From Sporosarcina highlanderae (lineage in GTDB: Bacteria > Bacillota > Bacilli > Bacillales_A > Planococcaceae), in assembly GCF_030433715.1 (NCBI RefSeq), contig NZ_JAROCC010000001.1, forward strand, positions 310,001 to 374,000: DNA of 64,000 bases. Reading direction: 5' to 3'. The translations under genes and the position numbers were made by a program. Position 1 is the first letter of the stretch; every line of letters starts with the position of its first letter. Shown piece by piece: positions 27,170 to 36,099 of the stretch. The notes under the pieces are model-generated. The model was given only the letters and a program-made list of their open reading frames with translations, did not search any database and was not told the origin of the DNA.

Positions 27170-28056
27170 TGAAGAAGAAGTTCACTGTTTTGCTGTTAGC
27201 AATGCTTGTCATGAGCATGCTTTCCGGCTGCATTTTTATAGAAAAAGATTCGCTTACACTTGGGTCAAGAAACAACACTGAAAGCATTATTTTATCCCAC
27301 GTGATGGGGCAGTTAATTGAGAATAAAACAGATATAAAAGTTATCTATAAAGAAAATCTTGGCGGCTCGAATGTCGTCTGGAATGCAATGTTGAATGGAA
27401 ATATCGATGTAGTCCCCGATTACACTGGGACAATTGTCGTCAATTATTATCACCAAGAGCCAGGTAACGCCGAAGAGACATTGGAAATGACTAAACGTCT
27501 CGTTGACGAAGATGGCATTATCGCCTTCAACACATTCGGCTTCAATAATACGTACACCCTCGCGTTGGACGAATCAAAAGCCGAAGAACTTGGAGTCGTT
27601 ACATTCAGTGACTTCGCCAAGTACTCAGAGGATTTCACATTAGGCGCGGTTTTTGAATTCATCGACCGCCCCGATGGACTGCCTGGCTTCCAGAAGGAAT
27701 ACGGATTGAAATTCAAAAATGTAAAAGGCATGGATCACGGCATCATGTACCGTTCGATCAATGCAGGTGAAGTCGACGTCATCAATTCCTACACGACGGA
27801 TGGTCAATTGCAAGAATTCAACCTTCGTGTGTTAGAAGACGACAAGTCCTACTTCCCTCCGTATCACGCACTCCCGCTTGTGCGGAAAGAAACACTCGAA
27901 GAGTACCCTGAAATCGAAGAAGTTCTGAAGCAATTAGAGGGCATGATCGACGAGGAAGCCATGCAGAAAATGAACGCCAAAGTCGATAATGATGGAATGA
28001 TGGTGGAAAGGGTCGCAGAAGAGTTTTTGGTGGAGAGCGGGTTGATTGAGGGGTAG
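27169..28056 (+). CDS. Osmoprotectant-binding lipoprotein (OpuCC/OpuBC-like)
   Basis: 295 aa with a lipoprotein signal (LLLAMLVMSMLSGC). The mature part is a QAT-family (OpuAC-like) binding domain: LTLGSRNNTESIILSHVMGQ, NGNIDVVPDYTGTI and FPPYHALPLVRKE are typical. It delivers quaternary ammonium osmolytes to the permease. The start overlaps the permease stop by one base. The operon ends here, before an intergenic repeat array. Confidence 0.87.
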   Translation: MKKKFTVLLLAMLVMSMLSGCIFIEKDSLTLGSRNNTESIILSHVMGQLIENKTDIKVIYKENLGGSNVVWNAMLNGNIDVVPDYTGTIVVNYYHQEPGNAEETLEMTKRLVDEDGIIAFNTFGFNNTYTLALDESKAEELGVVTFSDFAKYSEDFTLGAVFEFIDRPDGLPGFQKEYGLKFKNVKGMDHGIMYRSINAGEVDVINSYTTDGQLQEFNLRVLEDDKSYFPPYHALPLVRKETLEEYPEIEEVLKQLEGMIDEEAMQKMNAKVDNDGMMVERVAEEFLVESGLIEG

Positions 28057-28118
28057 TTTTTGGGTCACATGGCGGCTAAATCAAAGCTATAGCTGTGTTC
28101 GCCGCCGCTGAACGATAG

Positions 28119-28220
28119 GTTATCACCACTTAAAGTGGGTTTATCACCACTTAGAAGAGTGTTATCACCACTTAGAATGACTTTATCACCGCTTAGAACA
28201 GGTTTATCACCACTTAGCGC
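28119..28220 (+). repeat. Intergenic 21-bp-period array 5a, dialect A
   Basis: Five units with anchors 28123, 28144, 28165, 28186 and 28207, all 21 bp apart. It lies between the convergent opu operon and NERD gene. Confidence 0.87.
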
Positions 28221-28282
28221 TTTTTCAAGGTGAAAATCCTATTTTCAGCGTGACAACATGGCAGTTTCAAGGGGATTACCAA

Positions 28283-28383
28283 CTTATCACCACTCAGAAA
28301 TGGTTTATCACCACTTAGACAGCTTTTATCACCACTCAGAAGAGTGTTATCACCACTTAAAACGTGTTTATCACCACTTAGCA
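28283..28383 (+). repeat. Intergenic 21-bp-period array 5b, dialect A
   Basis: Five units with anchors 28287, 28308, 28329, 28350 and 28371, all 21 bp apart. It is out of register with block 5a (80 bp from the last anchor of 5a) and separated from it by about 60 bp of unrelated sequence. Confidence 0.87.
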
Positions 28384-28394
28384 ATTTTCCACAC

Positions 28395-28424
28395 AAAAAA
28401 GCGCACATTATGTGCGCTTTTTTT
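28395..28424. terminator. Bidirectional terminator overlapping the NERD gene stop
   Basis: AAAAAAGCGCACA-TTA-TGTGCGCTTTTTTT is a near-perfect hairpin. The NERD stop codon lies in its loop and right arm. Confidence 0.8.
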
Positions 28425-29325
28425 GGCTTGCCGAAATCCATATCGTATAAGTTCGATTGCGATTAGCTCCCTCGGTATGTAAATTCATATCCCGAAGCAT
28501 CCGATTTGCGTTTTGCTGCCTTTCAAGATGGAGAAACTCTCTACAGTCTTTATTCATCATTTTTCCGCCAAACAGTAAAAACCAGTCACGGATTGCTTGT
28601 TTGTGTGCTTCACTACATCGGAATCCACAATTCATGCATTCCCATCTCCGTCTATTCCAGCCCATACCAATAAACCCACACTCCGGACAAATCACACCGG
28701 TCCGAATGTCACTACGTCGAATAGAATAAGTACCACAAATAGGAGAAGGGATGAATTGGCGATGACCACTGCTTAATAGTAAAAGAAGATGATCAAATGT
28801 TGCATCGTCCAACAATGGGGAGGTTGTTGGAAGTTTTCGTATATACGAAGGAACAGAACTTGGAAATAGTACAGGGGTTTTTGTGTCGAATACTTCGATG
28901 CGTTGGCTGGCGTACGCCATAACGACGGCGCCGTATACCGGCAATGAAAGATCCCGGCTATACAGCCAGTCTTGAAAGAGTTCACAGTTACTTTGCAATT
29001 GGGCGATGGGGCTTTTGAAGCCACTCACTTGCCCAGAGTCTAACGTCCGTATCAATTGAGGGGGATTTTCTGTCACCGTTAGCTCGCCTGCAATGTTCTT
29101 TACTTCGAACAAAACGGCATACCAAGGCGTGATGAATAGCGTGTCCATTTGAAAGTAAGTACTCGATGCCAATGACAAATCATGGAAAATCCCATGCTTC
29201 ATTGAAAATGAATAGCCCCCAAACACCTTGTCCAATTCCTGCTCGCCACCAAATCCAGCTTTGACCGCAGCATGTTTCAAACGTAACGCAGGAATTGCTT
29301 CATGGTGACTTGGCAATCGCCTCAT
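28408..29325 (-). CDS. NERD-domain nuclease-related protein with zinc ribbon
   Basis: About 305 aa. The NERD domain (GGEQELDKVF, then QMDTLFITPWYAVLFEVKN) has the Asp and Glu-x-Lys of a PD-(D/E)XK-like fold. A zinc ribbon (CPECGF...CMNCGF) and a short helical tail follow. NERD proteins are presumed DNA-processing enzymes, but most are uncharacterised. The start is uncertain: ATG at 29325 has GAGGGG about 12 nt upstream, while an in-frame TTG lies at 29349. A small CCCCTCTA/TAGAGGGG hairpin covers the region just upstream of 29349. Confidence 0.75.
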   Translation of the reverse strand: MRRLPSHHEAIPALRLKHAAVKAGFGGEQELDKVFGGYSFSMKHGIFHDLSLASSTYFQMDTLFITPWYAVLFEVKNIAGELTVTENPPQLIRTLDSGQVSGFKSPIAQLQSNCELFQDWLYSRDLSLPVYGAVVMAYASQRIEVFDTKTPVLFPSSVPSYIRKLPTTSPLLDDATFDHLLLLLSSGHRQFIPSPICGTYSIRRSDIRTGVICPECGFIGMGWNRRRWECMNCGFRCSEAHKQAIRDWFLLFGGKMMNKDCREFLHLERQQNANRMLRDMNLHTEGANRNRTYTIWISASQKKRT

Positions 29326-29452
29326 CGCCGCTTCAAGCCCCTCTAACAATAGAGGGGCCTTTCGTAGTTTATGAATGAATATGGTTCATCTCCTTAAATA
29401 ATATTCCGCTATTTAATAGTCTATCATATTCATTCAATAGATATCTAATTAT

Positions 29453-29806
29453 TCAATTAAACTGCAAATACTCCCACACATTCCCAAACGGGTCGCGGAA
29501 ACTGATATATTTGCCTGGTGGACAGTCGGCGGGCTCTCCGATTACCAATTCCACTTCATGTTCTTTGAGCAACGCAAGGGATTGATGGATATCGTCCGTT
29601 TTCAACGTTAGCACAACTCCTGAAGACATTTCATGATAACCCGCATTCTCCATTTCCTCCAAAACGATTGGTAGCCCCCTGTGGACAAGCGTTACAATTT
29701 TCGTACCATACTCTTTATTCACCTCAAACTCCAATACCCCCGTGTAAAACTCAACCGCCTTCTGCATATCCGGTACATAAATACTAATCACACAAACCTG
29801 TGTCAT
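29453..29806 (-). CDS. VOC (glyoxalase/dioxygenase fold) family protein
   Basis: 117 aa in a single beta-alpha-beta-beta-beta pair pattern: VISIYVPDMQKAVEFYTGVL at the start and YISFRDPFGNVWEYLQ at the end. These small proteins bind metals or drugs or act as isomerases. The exact role cannot be read. It overlaps the preceding nucleotidyltransferase gene by 4 nt, so the two form an operon. Confidence 0.78.
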   Translation of the reverse strand: MTQVCVISIYVPDMQKAVEFYTGVLEFEVNKEYGTKIVTLVHRGLPIVLEEMENAGYHEMSSGVVLTLKTDDIHQSLALLKEHEVELVIGEPADCPPGKYISFRDPFGNVWEYLQFN

Positions 29807-30594
29807 ATCCCTTCCTCCTCCTTTTCCAATGTATACATATCAACCATTCTCCTCAAAAACCTCATCCCCTCGCTATCTTCATCCCACTGCAACCGGATCC
29901 ACTCATACTCCCGATCCATCAACCGTCCAATCCGAACAGCCGCCTTTACATGCCCCTCCGGTGTAATGAACTCCAAAATCTCCTTCAACTCCGCTACCAC
30001 GTCAGCCGGCAGTGACCGTTCAATCGTCTTCAAACCCAACTTCGCTCGCTCAGGCGCATATCGATAAAGCAACGCCCTCCCCAAATGGTGCACAACATTC
30101 GTCAGCATCTTCACCGACCAGATTTCATTTCCGCGCGCGGCGGACTGCCTATACTGATACAAAAACCACCCAACATCAAGAACATCATCCCGATACTCTT
30201 GATCCGACAGCGTTAGCCCTTGTGTCCCCTTAAACTCGTCCATCACACTTTGCGGGTCATACAACACCTTGAAATAATCGCCACCAACGAATGTTTCCTT
30301 CGTCACAGTGAAAAAATCGATATGTAATAAATCATCAAACACCGCAATAATCTGCGGGGCGACGATGAAAATGTCATCCATTAAAATGATGTCGCGATAC
30401 GCCAGTAAATGCTTCACCCGATTGGCAAGGAACGCCTTCTTGTTCTCTTCGTTCACCAAGCAATAAAGATCGATGTCAGAATGCGCATCATGCTCCCCCC
30501 TTCCCATCGACCCTTTAAGAAAAACCGCCTGTACAAGTGAGTCCTTCTTCAAACTATCAACAATCTTTTCAACAGCCAACTTCTGCGGCAGCAT
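29803..30594 (-). CDS. Nucleotidyltransferase-domain protein
   Basis: About 263 aa. The N-terminus carries the polymerase-beta-like signature GSMGRGEHDAHSDIDLY (GS...DxD). The rest is mostly helical. Such proteins include aminoglycoside nucleotidyltransferases and regulators of unknown substrate. ATG at 30594 follows AAGGGGTGG by 5 nt; an in-frame GTG three codons upstream lies inside that site. It is translationally coupled to the VOC gene. Confidence 0.72.
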   Translation of the reverse strand: MLPQKLAVEKIVDSLKKDSLVQAVFLKGSMGRGEHDAHSDIDLYCLVNEENKKAFLANRVKHLLAYRDIILMDDIFIVAPQIIAVFDDLLHIDFFTVTKETFVGGDYFKVLYDPQSVMDEFKGTQGLTLSDQEYRDDVLDVGWFLYQYRQSAARGNEIWSVKMLTNVVHHLGRALLYRYAPERAKLGLKTIERSLPADVVAELKEILEFITPEGHVKAAVRIGRLMDREYEWIRLQWDEDSEGMRFLRRMVDMYTLEKEEEGI

Positions 30595-30670
30595 AGATTC
30601 CACCCCTTACCTCTACATTTCTATACAAACTCTATTCTATGCCAACTAACAATTCCCCTTTAAATAAAAA

Positions 30671-30693
30671 AAGAGCGGTCCAATGACCACTCT
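30671..30693. terminator. Intrinsic terminator after SLH protein A
   Basis: AAGAGCGGTC-CAAT-GACCACTCT hairpin with an A run on the left (T run on the minus strand), ten bases downstream of the 30703 stop. Confidence 0.7.
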
Positions 30694-30702
30694 CCTTCAT
30701 TC

Positions 30703-32325
30703 TCACTTCGTATCCGCCCGATATAAAAACAACGCCATTTCGCCACGGGTGATTGCTGCATCGGTTCCAAATTTGACCGCTGTCTTTCCTTGCGTAATAT
30801 CATTCTTCATCAAAGCCCTCACAGCCTCCTCGTATCGCGGAGAGACATCGGTGAAAGGAAGCTTCAATCCATCGCCCGATAACTTATATGCTCTTTGGAT
30901 CAACAAAGCCATTTCACCGCGGGTCATCGTGTCATTCGCACCGAAATGATTCGCCGACTTTCCGTTCACGATTTTCTCACGCTTCAGCGCATTCACCGCA
31001 CCCCATGCTCTTTCCGGAACGTCGACATATGGCGTTGGGGACGTATCCGATAGATCCAGATTCATAATTTTCGCAAGCCAAATTGCCGCGTCTACACGTT
31101 TAATATTATCCTGGACTCCAAATTCGCTTACCGAAATCCCCTTGGCAACTTCCTTGTCTGCCAAGTACGTTACGGCTGGAGTGTACCTACCGGTCATATC
31201 CTTGAACGCAGGTTCAGCCTTGAAGGACATCGTATATACGCCGCCCTGCCAAAGCACTTTTATGGAAGGAATAAAATAATAAGTGCCTTTCTTCAGTTCA
31301 ACTCTTTTAGATGACTTTTCTGGTTTCCCGACAGCTCCGCTGCTCAAATGGGAATCATACGAAATGCTTCTTTCTTTCATCAAACTATACCCACTGAATT
31401 CGGATGAGAAGTCAATCGTTAAAAACCCGTCATACTTCATTTCAATCCGATAATAATCTTCTTTATCCGTATGACTTAGGAAGCCGGTATGGACCTTGTT
31501 GTCGTTTACTACAATCGGAGTTGCTGATTCCCTACTATTGTTCGGTTCAATCTCATCATTGTTAGCCGGGATGAAAGAAACGTCCATTTCATAAATCCCT
31601 TGATAAGAGTCATTACCTTTTATACTAATATAGTAAATATTCGCTTCAAGATCTGTATGCGAGTTCCAAAGTAGCGGTAAGCCGTTATAGAATCCGAGAC
31701 TATCCCAAGAAATCATTTCTCCTTCGGAATCATACAACTTGACTGATCCATTGAACATTTTGGAGTCAATGTCGATGACCAAACGCCCAGGTTCATCCAA
31801 TTCGACTTTGTAATAATCTGCAGTATCATTCCAGCTAATAAATCCTCTGATCCGTTTTCCATTCACATTTATCGGCATCGCCTCTGTAAACGTCTGATTT
31901 GGCTCAATTTCATTATTATTTGCCGGGTCAAATGAAACTCTCACATTATAATTTCCGAAACTATCTTTATTCGCATCCTTAATAAATAAAGTATACACAC
32001 CCGGTTCAACGTTAATATCTTTGCTAAGCGAAGTAGCATTTTCCGGACGACCATTGTAAATTCCTTTTGTATGACCCGTAAGCTCATTATTGGAATCTCG
32101 GAGTTCCATTAGCGCTGCATTAAAATATACGTTCGCAGTAATCGTCAATGTACCTGCTTTCGGAACAGTTATCGTATACGCATCCTTTGGAGCTTGTTCG
32201 GAGATGTCGCCTGTAATAGTTGTATTAAAGGGTAAAACCGTGTCCGCATGTACAACGGTTGTCGTTGCTGTGAATCCTGACAAAAACAGTAAAAGAGTTA
32301 TGGCTAAGATGCTGATTTTCTTCAA
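30703..32325 (-). CDS. S-layer-homology surface protein with PPC-like domains, copy A
   Basis: 540 aa. A Sec signal peptide (ILAITLLLFLSGFTATTTVVHA) is followed by three beta-rich domains of the bacterial pre-peptidase C-terminal type (about residues 30-130, 140-245, 250-370). Each is linked by a motif like FDPANNNEIEPNQTF. Three SLH motifs fill residues about 395-540 (for example AAIWLAKIMNL, TMTRGEMALLIQRAYKL, AITRGEMALFLYRA). SLH domains attach to pyruvylated cell-wall polymer. No catalytic domain is seen. It lies 19 nt downstream of a close paralogue. Confidence 0.85.
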   Translation of the reverse strand: MKKISILAITLLLFLSGFTATTTVVHADTVLPFNTTITGDISEQAPKDAYTITVPKAGTLTITANVYFNAALMELRDSNNELTGHTKGIYNGRPENATSLSKDINVEPGVYTLFIKDANKDSFGNYNVRVSFDPANNNEIEPNQTFTEAMPINVNGKRIRGFISWNDTADYYKVELDEPGRLVIDIDSKMFNGSVKLYDSEGEMISWDSLGFYNGLPLLWNSHTDLEANIYYISIKGNDSYQGIYEMDVSFIPANNDEIEPNNSRESATPIVVNDNKVHTGFLSHTDKEDYYRIEMKYDGFLTIDFSSEFSGYSLMKERSISYDSHLSSGAVGKPEKSSKRVELKKGTYYFIPSIKVLWQGGVYTMSFKAEPAFKDMTGRYTPAVTYLADKEVAKGISVSEFGVQDNIKRVDAAIWLAKIMNLDLSDTSPTPYVDVPERAWGAVNALKREKIVNGKSANHFGANDTMTRGEMALLIQRAYKLSGDGLKLPFTDVSPRYEEAVRALMKNDITQGKTAVKFGTDAAITRGEMALFLYRADTK

Positions 32326-32343
32326 GTTGTTTTCCTCTTCCTA

Positions 32344-33978
32344 TCATTTATTCATGTCCGCACGATATAAAAACAATGCCATTTCGCCACGAGTGATGGC
32401 CGCCACCGTTCCGAACTTATCCGCTGATTTCCCTTGCGTAATATTGTTTTTCATCAGAGCCTTAACTGCCTCTTCGTAACGTGAAGAGACATCCGTGAAA
32501 GGAAGCGTCACTCCGTCGCCCGATAATGTATAGGCCCTTTTAAGCAATAACGCCATTTCACCGCGTGTCATCGTATCATTTGCACCGAAATGAGTCGCCG
32601 ACTTCCCATTCACGATGTTTTCCCGTTTCAGGGCATTCACCGCACCCCACGCTCTTTTCGGTACGTCGACATATGGGGTTGGATTTGAATCCAATTCTGA
32701 TGAGTCCAAATTTAATATTCCCGCTAACCAAATTGCTGCATCTACCCGCTTAATTTGATGGCCGACACCGAATTCGCTCTGGGAGATTCCATTTGTCACT
32801 TCCTTGGTTGCCAAGTACATGACGGCTTCATAATATCTGTTAGTTACATCTTTAAATGCAGGTTCCACCTTGAAGGACATTGTATATACGCCGCCCTCCC
32901 GGTAGTCCATAGTTTTGGGGATTAAATAATAGATTCCTTTCTTCAGTTCCAAACTTTTCGATGATTTTTCCGGTTTTCCTACTTCACCATGACTTATATG
33001 CAAGAAGCCACGGGAATTACCCTTTTCATCCACCCATTCATACCCGCTGAATTCAGATGAAAAATCAATCGTCAGAAAGCCGTCATACTTCATTTCAATT
33101 TGATAGTAATCAGCCATATCCGAATAGCTTAAGAAGCCGATATGGGTCCTATTGTCAGTGATTTGAAGCGGTATTGCTGTTCCCCTGCTATTATTTGGTT
33201 CAATCTCTTCATTGTTAGCAGGATGAAAAGAAACATCCAGTTCATAGATTCCTGGATAAAAGTATACGCTGCCCCTCACACGTAGATAATAAGTGCCTGC
33301 CTCAAGGTCCATATGGAAATTCCGAAGTAACGGCAAGCCTTCATAGCTACCCAAAGACCTCGAAACTAACTCCTTTTCACCGGAATCGTATAAGTAAAGG
33401 CTTCCTTGTCCCAACTGCGAGTCAACATTGACTTTCAATCTGCCGGGCTCATCTAATACCACTTTGTAATACTCTTCTTTATCAGCAGGACTAATAAATC
33501 CTCTGATTTTTTCACCATTCACTTGAATTGGCATCGCCTCTGCGAATGTATTATTCGGTTCGGTTTCGTTATTATTCGCCGGATCAAAAGTGGTAGAAAC
33601 ACTATAGTTACCAAAGCTTGTTCTATTAAAATCCTTTACAAATAAAGTATATTCACCAGATTCAAGGTAATAAGCTTTTTTAAGCGAAGTAGGATTTTCA
33701 GGACGACCATGAAAAATCCCTTCTAAACGATCAATTGTCTCGTTATTCGCTCCACGAAGTTCCATCATCGCAGCACTAAAATAAACATCGGCAGTAACTG
33801 TCAATGTACCGGCGCTTGGAACGGATATTGTGTACGAATCTACTGGTTTTTGTTCAGAAATCTCCCCTGAAATAGTTGTATTTAAAGGGAGTGTTGTATC
33901 CGCATGAACGACAGTTATACCCGTGACCACAGACAGCAAAAGTAAAAGGGAGACGACTAAGACGCTGATTTTTTTCAT
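32344..33978 (-). CDS. S-layer-homology surface protein with PPC-like domains, copy B
   Basis: 544 aa with the same order as its neighbour: signal peptide (VLVVSLLLLLSVVTGITVVHA), three PPC-like modules with linkers such as HPANNEEIEPNNS, and three C-terminal SLH repeats. The copies are collinear throughout, with most differences in the second and third PPC modules. They are a tandem duplication, probably co-transcribed from a promoter upstream of 33978. The role could be structural or adhesive at the cell surface. Confidence 0.85.
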   Translation of the reverse strand: MKKISVLVVSLLLLLSVVTGITVVHADTTLPLNTTISGEISEQKPVDSYTISVPSAGTLTVTADVYFSAAMMELRGANNETIDRLEGIFHGRPENPTSLKKAYYLESGEYTLFVKDFNRTSFGNYSVSTTFDPANNNETEPNNTFAEAMPIQVNGEKIRGFISPADKEEYYKVVLDEPGRLKVNVDSQLGQGSLYLYDSGEKELVSRSLGSYEGLPLLRNFHMDLEAGTYYLRVRGSVYFYPGIYELDVSFHPANNEEIEPNNSRGTAIPLQITDNRTHIGFLSYSDMADYYQIEMKYDGFLTIDFSSEFSGYEWVDEKGNSRGFLHISHGEVGKPEKSSKSLELKKGIYYLIPKTMDYREGGVYTMSFKVEPAFKDVTNRYYEAVMYLATKEVTNGISQSEFGVGHQIKRVDAAIWLAGILNLDSSELDSNPTPYVDVPKRAWGAVNALKRENIVNGKSATHFGANDTMTRGEMALLLKRAYTLSGDGVTLPFTDVSSRYEEAVKALMKNNITQGKSADKFGTVAAITRGEMALFLYRADMNK

Positions 33979-34134
33979 GATGTTTTCCTCTTCCTACCAA
34001 TATATTTTCTTAATTGGATTTACTTTTTATATTATATACCATCCTACTATACTTCCAAAACACTAATTTACATGGTGGGTAAGCATGATTAATTCAGCAA
34101 AAGGGTATTCTACTCAGTCAGGAGGGTGAGTAAC

Positions 34135-34707
34135 ATGAAACCATTTTGTCCAGAAAGTTGGCCAGAAGATCCGACGCCAGCGAGTGAAATCGATTGCCAA
34201 AATTGCGGACTTTACAAGCAAGGGACTCGTATGGTTTGGGGAGAAGGGAATCCGAAGGCGCCCATTATGGTGATTTTAGACAACCCCGGAGCGAGGGAAG
34301 ACCGGGAAGGAAATGCATATGTGTGTGGAACACGGCAGACCTTGCAACAAGCCGTGCATGAAGTAGGTTTGGATAAAGAGCAGATTTATGTTACATACAT
34401 TTTAAAGAGAAGGCCAATCAAAAAATATGATAAAGAAAAAACTCGGGAAACTTGTATGCATCGCCATTTGGATAAACAGCTTAAACTTCAAAAACCAAAG
34501 CTCATCCTGTGTTTAGGAAATGTCGCAGTTCAATCCTTCTTTGAAAATACCGAAGTTGAGGTAAAAGGCTTGCGCGGCAGTTGGCATGACGTGAAAGGAT
34601 ATCAAACAACCGTCGCCTACCACCCGTTAGCTGTCAGACGCCGGCCAAATTTGTATAAGTTGTTGGTGGAGGATTTATATTTGGTGAAATCCAAAATCCA
34701 TGAATGA
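34135..34707 (+). CDS. Uracil-DNA glycosylase superfamily protein
   Basis: 190 aa. The N-terminal Cys pair (CQNCGLY) and further Cys (VCGTRQ, TCMHRHL) suggest a [4Fe-4S] cluster as in family 4/5 glycosylases. The active-site-like loop ILDNPGAREDREG replaces the usual GExPGxxED, and a C-terminal HPLAVRRRP matches the HPxxLRRxP motif. The altered first loop means substrate or activity may differ. ATG at 34135 follows AGGAGGGTG; a GTG three codons earlier overlaps that site. Confidence 0.72.
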   Translation: MKPFCPESWPEDPTPASEIDCQNCGLYKQGTRMVWGEGNPKAPIMVILDNPGAREDREGNAYVCGTRQTLQQAVHEVGLDKEQIYVTYILKRRPIKKYDKEKTRETCMHRHLDKQLKLQKPKLILCLGNVAVQSFFENTEVEVKGLRGSWHDVKGYQTTVAYHPLAVRRRPNLYKLLVEDLYLVKSKIHE

Positions 34708-34773
34708 AATCATGTTATTATTAAGAAAACTTGATAGCCTATATCAAACTTATTGGTTGAGGAAGGTGAAACC

Positions 34774-35226
34774 ATGCCAACCATTAAACACGAAATCCAT
34801 ATCAACGCACCAATCCATATCTGTTTTGACCTTGCCAGAAATGTGGATGTCCACACCGAAACAACGGCCAAGACAAAAGAAAGAGCTATTGGCGGTGTTA
34901 CGACGGGATTGATGGAAAAAGGCGATACAGTTACATGGGAAGCCGTTCATTTTGGAATCAAACAAAAGCTAACTGCAAAGGTGATTGAGATGAATAAGCC
35001 TTACAATTTCACTGATGTCATGGTGAAAGGTGCATTCCATTCTTTTATCCACACACATGAATTCATCGAAAGTGGTACAGGAACGATCATGAAAGATACA
35101 TTTTCATACAAATCCCCTTTTGGGATCTTAGGGATAATTGCAGACCGCCTGTTTTTGGAAAAATACATGAAGAGGTTTATCTCTGACCGTGCGAATGAAT
35201 TGAAAAGAATAGCTGAAACCAAGTAG
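34774..35226 (+). CDS. SRPBCC (START-like) family protein
   Basis: 150 aa. The opening HEIHINAPIHICFDLARNVDVH and later VTWEAVHFGIKQKLTAKV strands fit polyketide-cyclase/START-like proteins that bind hydrophobic ligands. The C-terminal helix RFISDRANELKRIAE closes the cavity. ATG at 34774 has GAGGAAGG 7-8 nt upstream. The role is unknown. It probably lies in one transcription unit with the upstream glycosylase-like gene and the downstream 58-aa gene. Confidence 0.7.
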   Translation: MPTIKHEIHINAPIHICFDLARNVDVHTETTAKTKERAIGGVTTGLMEKGDTVTWEAVHFGIKQKLTAKVIEMNKPYNFTDVMVKGAFHSFIHTHEFIESGTGTIMKDTFSYKSPFGILGIIADRLFLEKYMKRFISDRANELKRIAETK

Positions 35227-35300
35227 AATTCGCCAAGTACATCAAAATGAATAAACTTGACCATATTAAGAATGTAAAAATGATATGGGAGGTTTTCATA

Positions 35301-35477
35301 ATGAAACAAGGCGCGCACAGCAATTTATACTCCAATCCAAAAACACCAGGGAATCGACAGGATGTAAAAGAAGAGATTTCAATGGAATTGGCCGAGCTTG
35401 GTAATCTTCAACCAAAGCGTGAGCCGATGACGCCGAACCACCGCGAGACAGCCGAGAGAGATAAATACAAAGGCTGA
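35301..35477 (+). CDS. 58-aa hydrophilic hypothetical protein
   Basis: ATG at 35301 has GGGAGG upstream and the frame ends in a stop followed by a terminator. The protein is charged and proline-rich (NPKTPGNRQDVKEEISMELA), with no membrane segment or signal. It looks like the small disordered proteins common in Bacillales, but no family is recognised. The longer upstream frame has no ribosome-binding site. Confidence 0.6.
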   Translation: MKQGAHSNLYSNPKTPGNRQDVKEEISMELAELGNLQPKREPMTPNHRETAERDKYKG

Positions 35478-35485
35478 GAATAGAA

Positions 35486-35515
35486 AGCCATGTCTGTTTG
35501 AATTCAGACATGGCT
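35486..35515. terminator. Intrinsic terminator
   Basis: AGCCATGTCTG...CAGACATGGCT inverted repeat between the plus-strand 58-aa gene and the minus-strand kinase gene. Confidence 0.7.
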
Positions 35516-35547
35516 GCATCTTAGTTTATACCACTTTCACTCTGCAT

Positions 35548-36072
35548 TCATACACCATCGAAACACTCTTCGCATCCAATACTTGCAAGCAATTGATTCT
35601 TTGCAGGATCATCCCTCACAACTATCAACTTTTCTAAATATGGTTGTAGAATCCCATCCAACTCTTCCCGTTCCCCTTCAAACCGCTTCGTCCATTCATA
35701 CATGTTACGCAACATTTGAAAATCCGGTTCGTACGCACATTCTTCAACACCAATCACTTGCTTCACATGCCTGCTCAATATTCGGAATTTCCGTTTCCAT
35801 AAGGGTGGATCGAGCCAAATGATCCTATCAGCCAAGTCCAAAAGGAGGTAATAAGACGAGCGGTATACTCCTTCTGCAATCCAGGTCCCCTTTGCATCAA
35901 TTTCATGAATGATTTGCACTTGCTCTTCAGGTGTCCGCTTAATCCGAACGCCATCCACGTTATGATAAACAACCGAGTCCAACTCAACAAAAGGCAAACT
36001 CAGTCGCTTCGACAATTCCTTCGCATATGTTGTTTTTCCACTTGCAACGATACCCATGATGAAGATTTTCAT
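35548..36072 (-). CDS. P-loop kinase, topology-modulation/FlaR-like (adenylate-kinase fold)
   Basis: About 174 aa. Walker A is MGIVASGKTTYAKELS at the N-terminus, followed by LPFVELDSVVYH and a WIAEGVYRSS segment typical of FlaR-like and shikimate/adenylate-kinase-like proteins. The substrate is not known. ATG at 36072 is listed; GTG or TTG codons just upstream are possible starts. It lies 28 nt downstream of the BAAT-type hydrolase gene on the same strand. Confidence 0.7.
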   Translation of the reverse strand: MKIFIMGIVASGKTTYAKELSKRLSLPFVELDSVVYHNVDGVRIKRTPEEQVQIIHEIDAKGTWIAEGVYRSSYYLLLDLADRIIWLDPPLWKRKFRILSRHVKQVIGVEECAYEPDFQMLRNMYEWTKRFEGEREELDGILQPYLEKLIVVRDDPAKNQLLASIGCEECFDGV

Positions 36073-36099
36073 TGTTTTCAATCCCACTCTCTGAAACTG

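Noticed and set aside
28119..28383. Open frames across the arrays that encode heptapeptide repeats (LSGDKxx on the minus strand, YHHLxxx on the plus strand)
   Set aside because: A 21-bp period keeps any stop-free frame open by arithmetic. The frames lack ribosome sites, differ in length from array to array, and their variable residues follow the linker bases.
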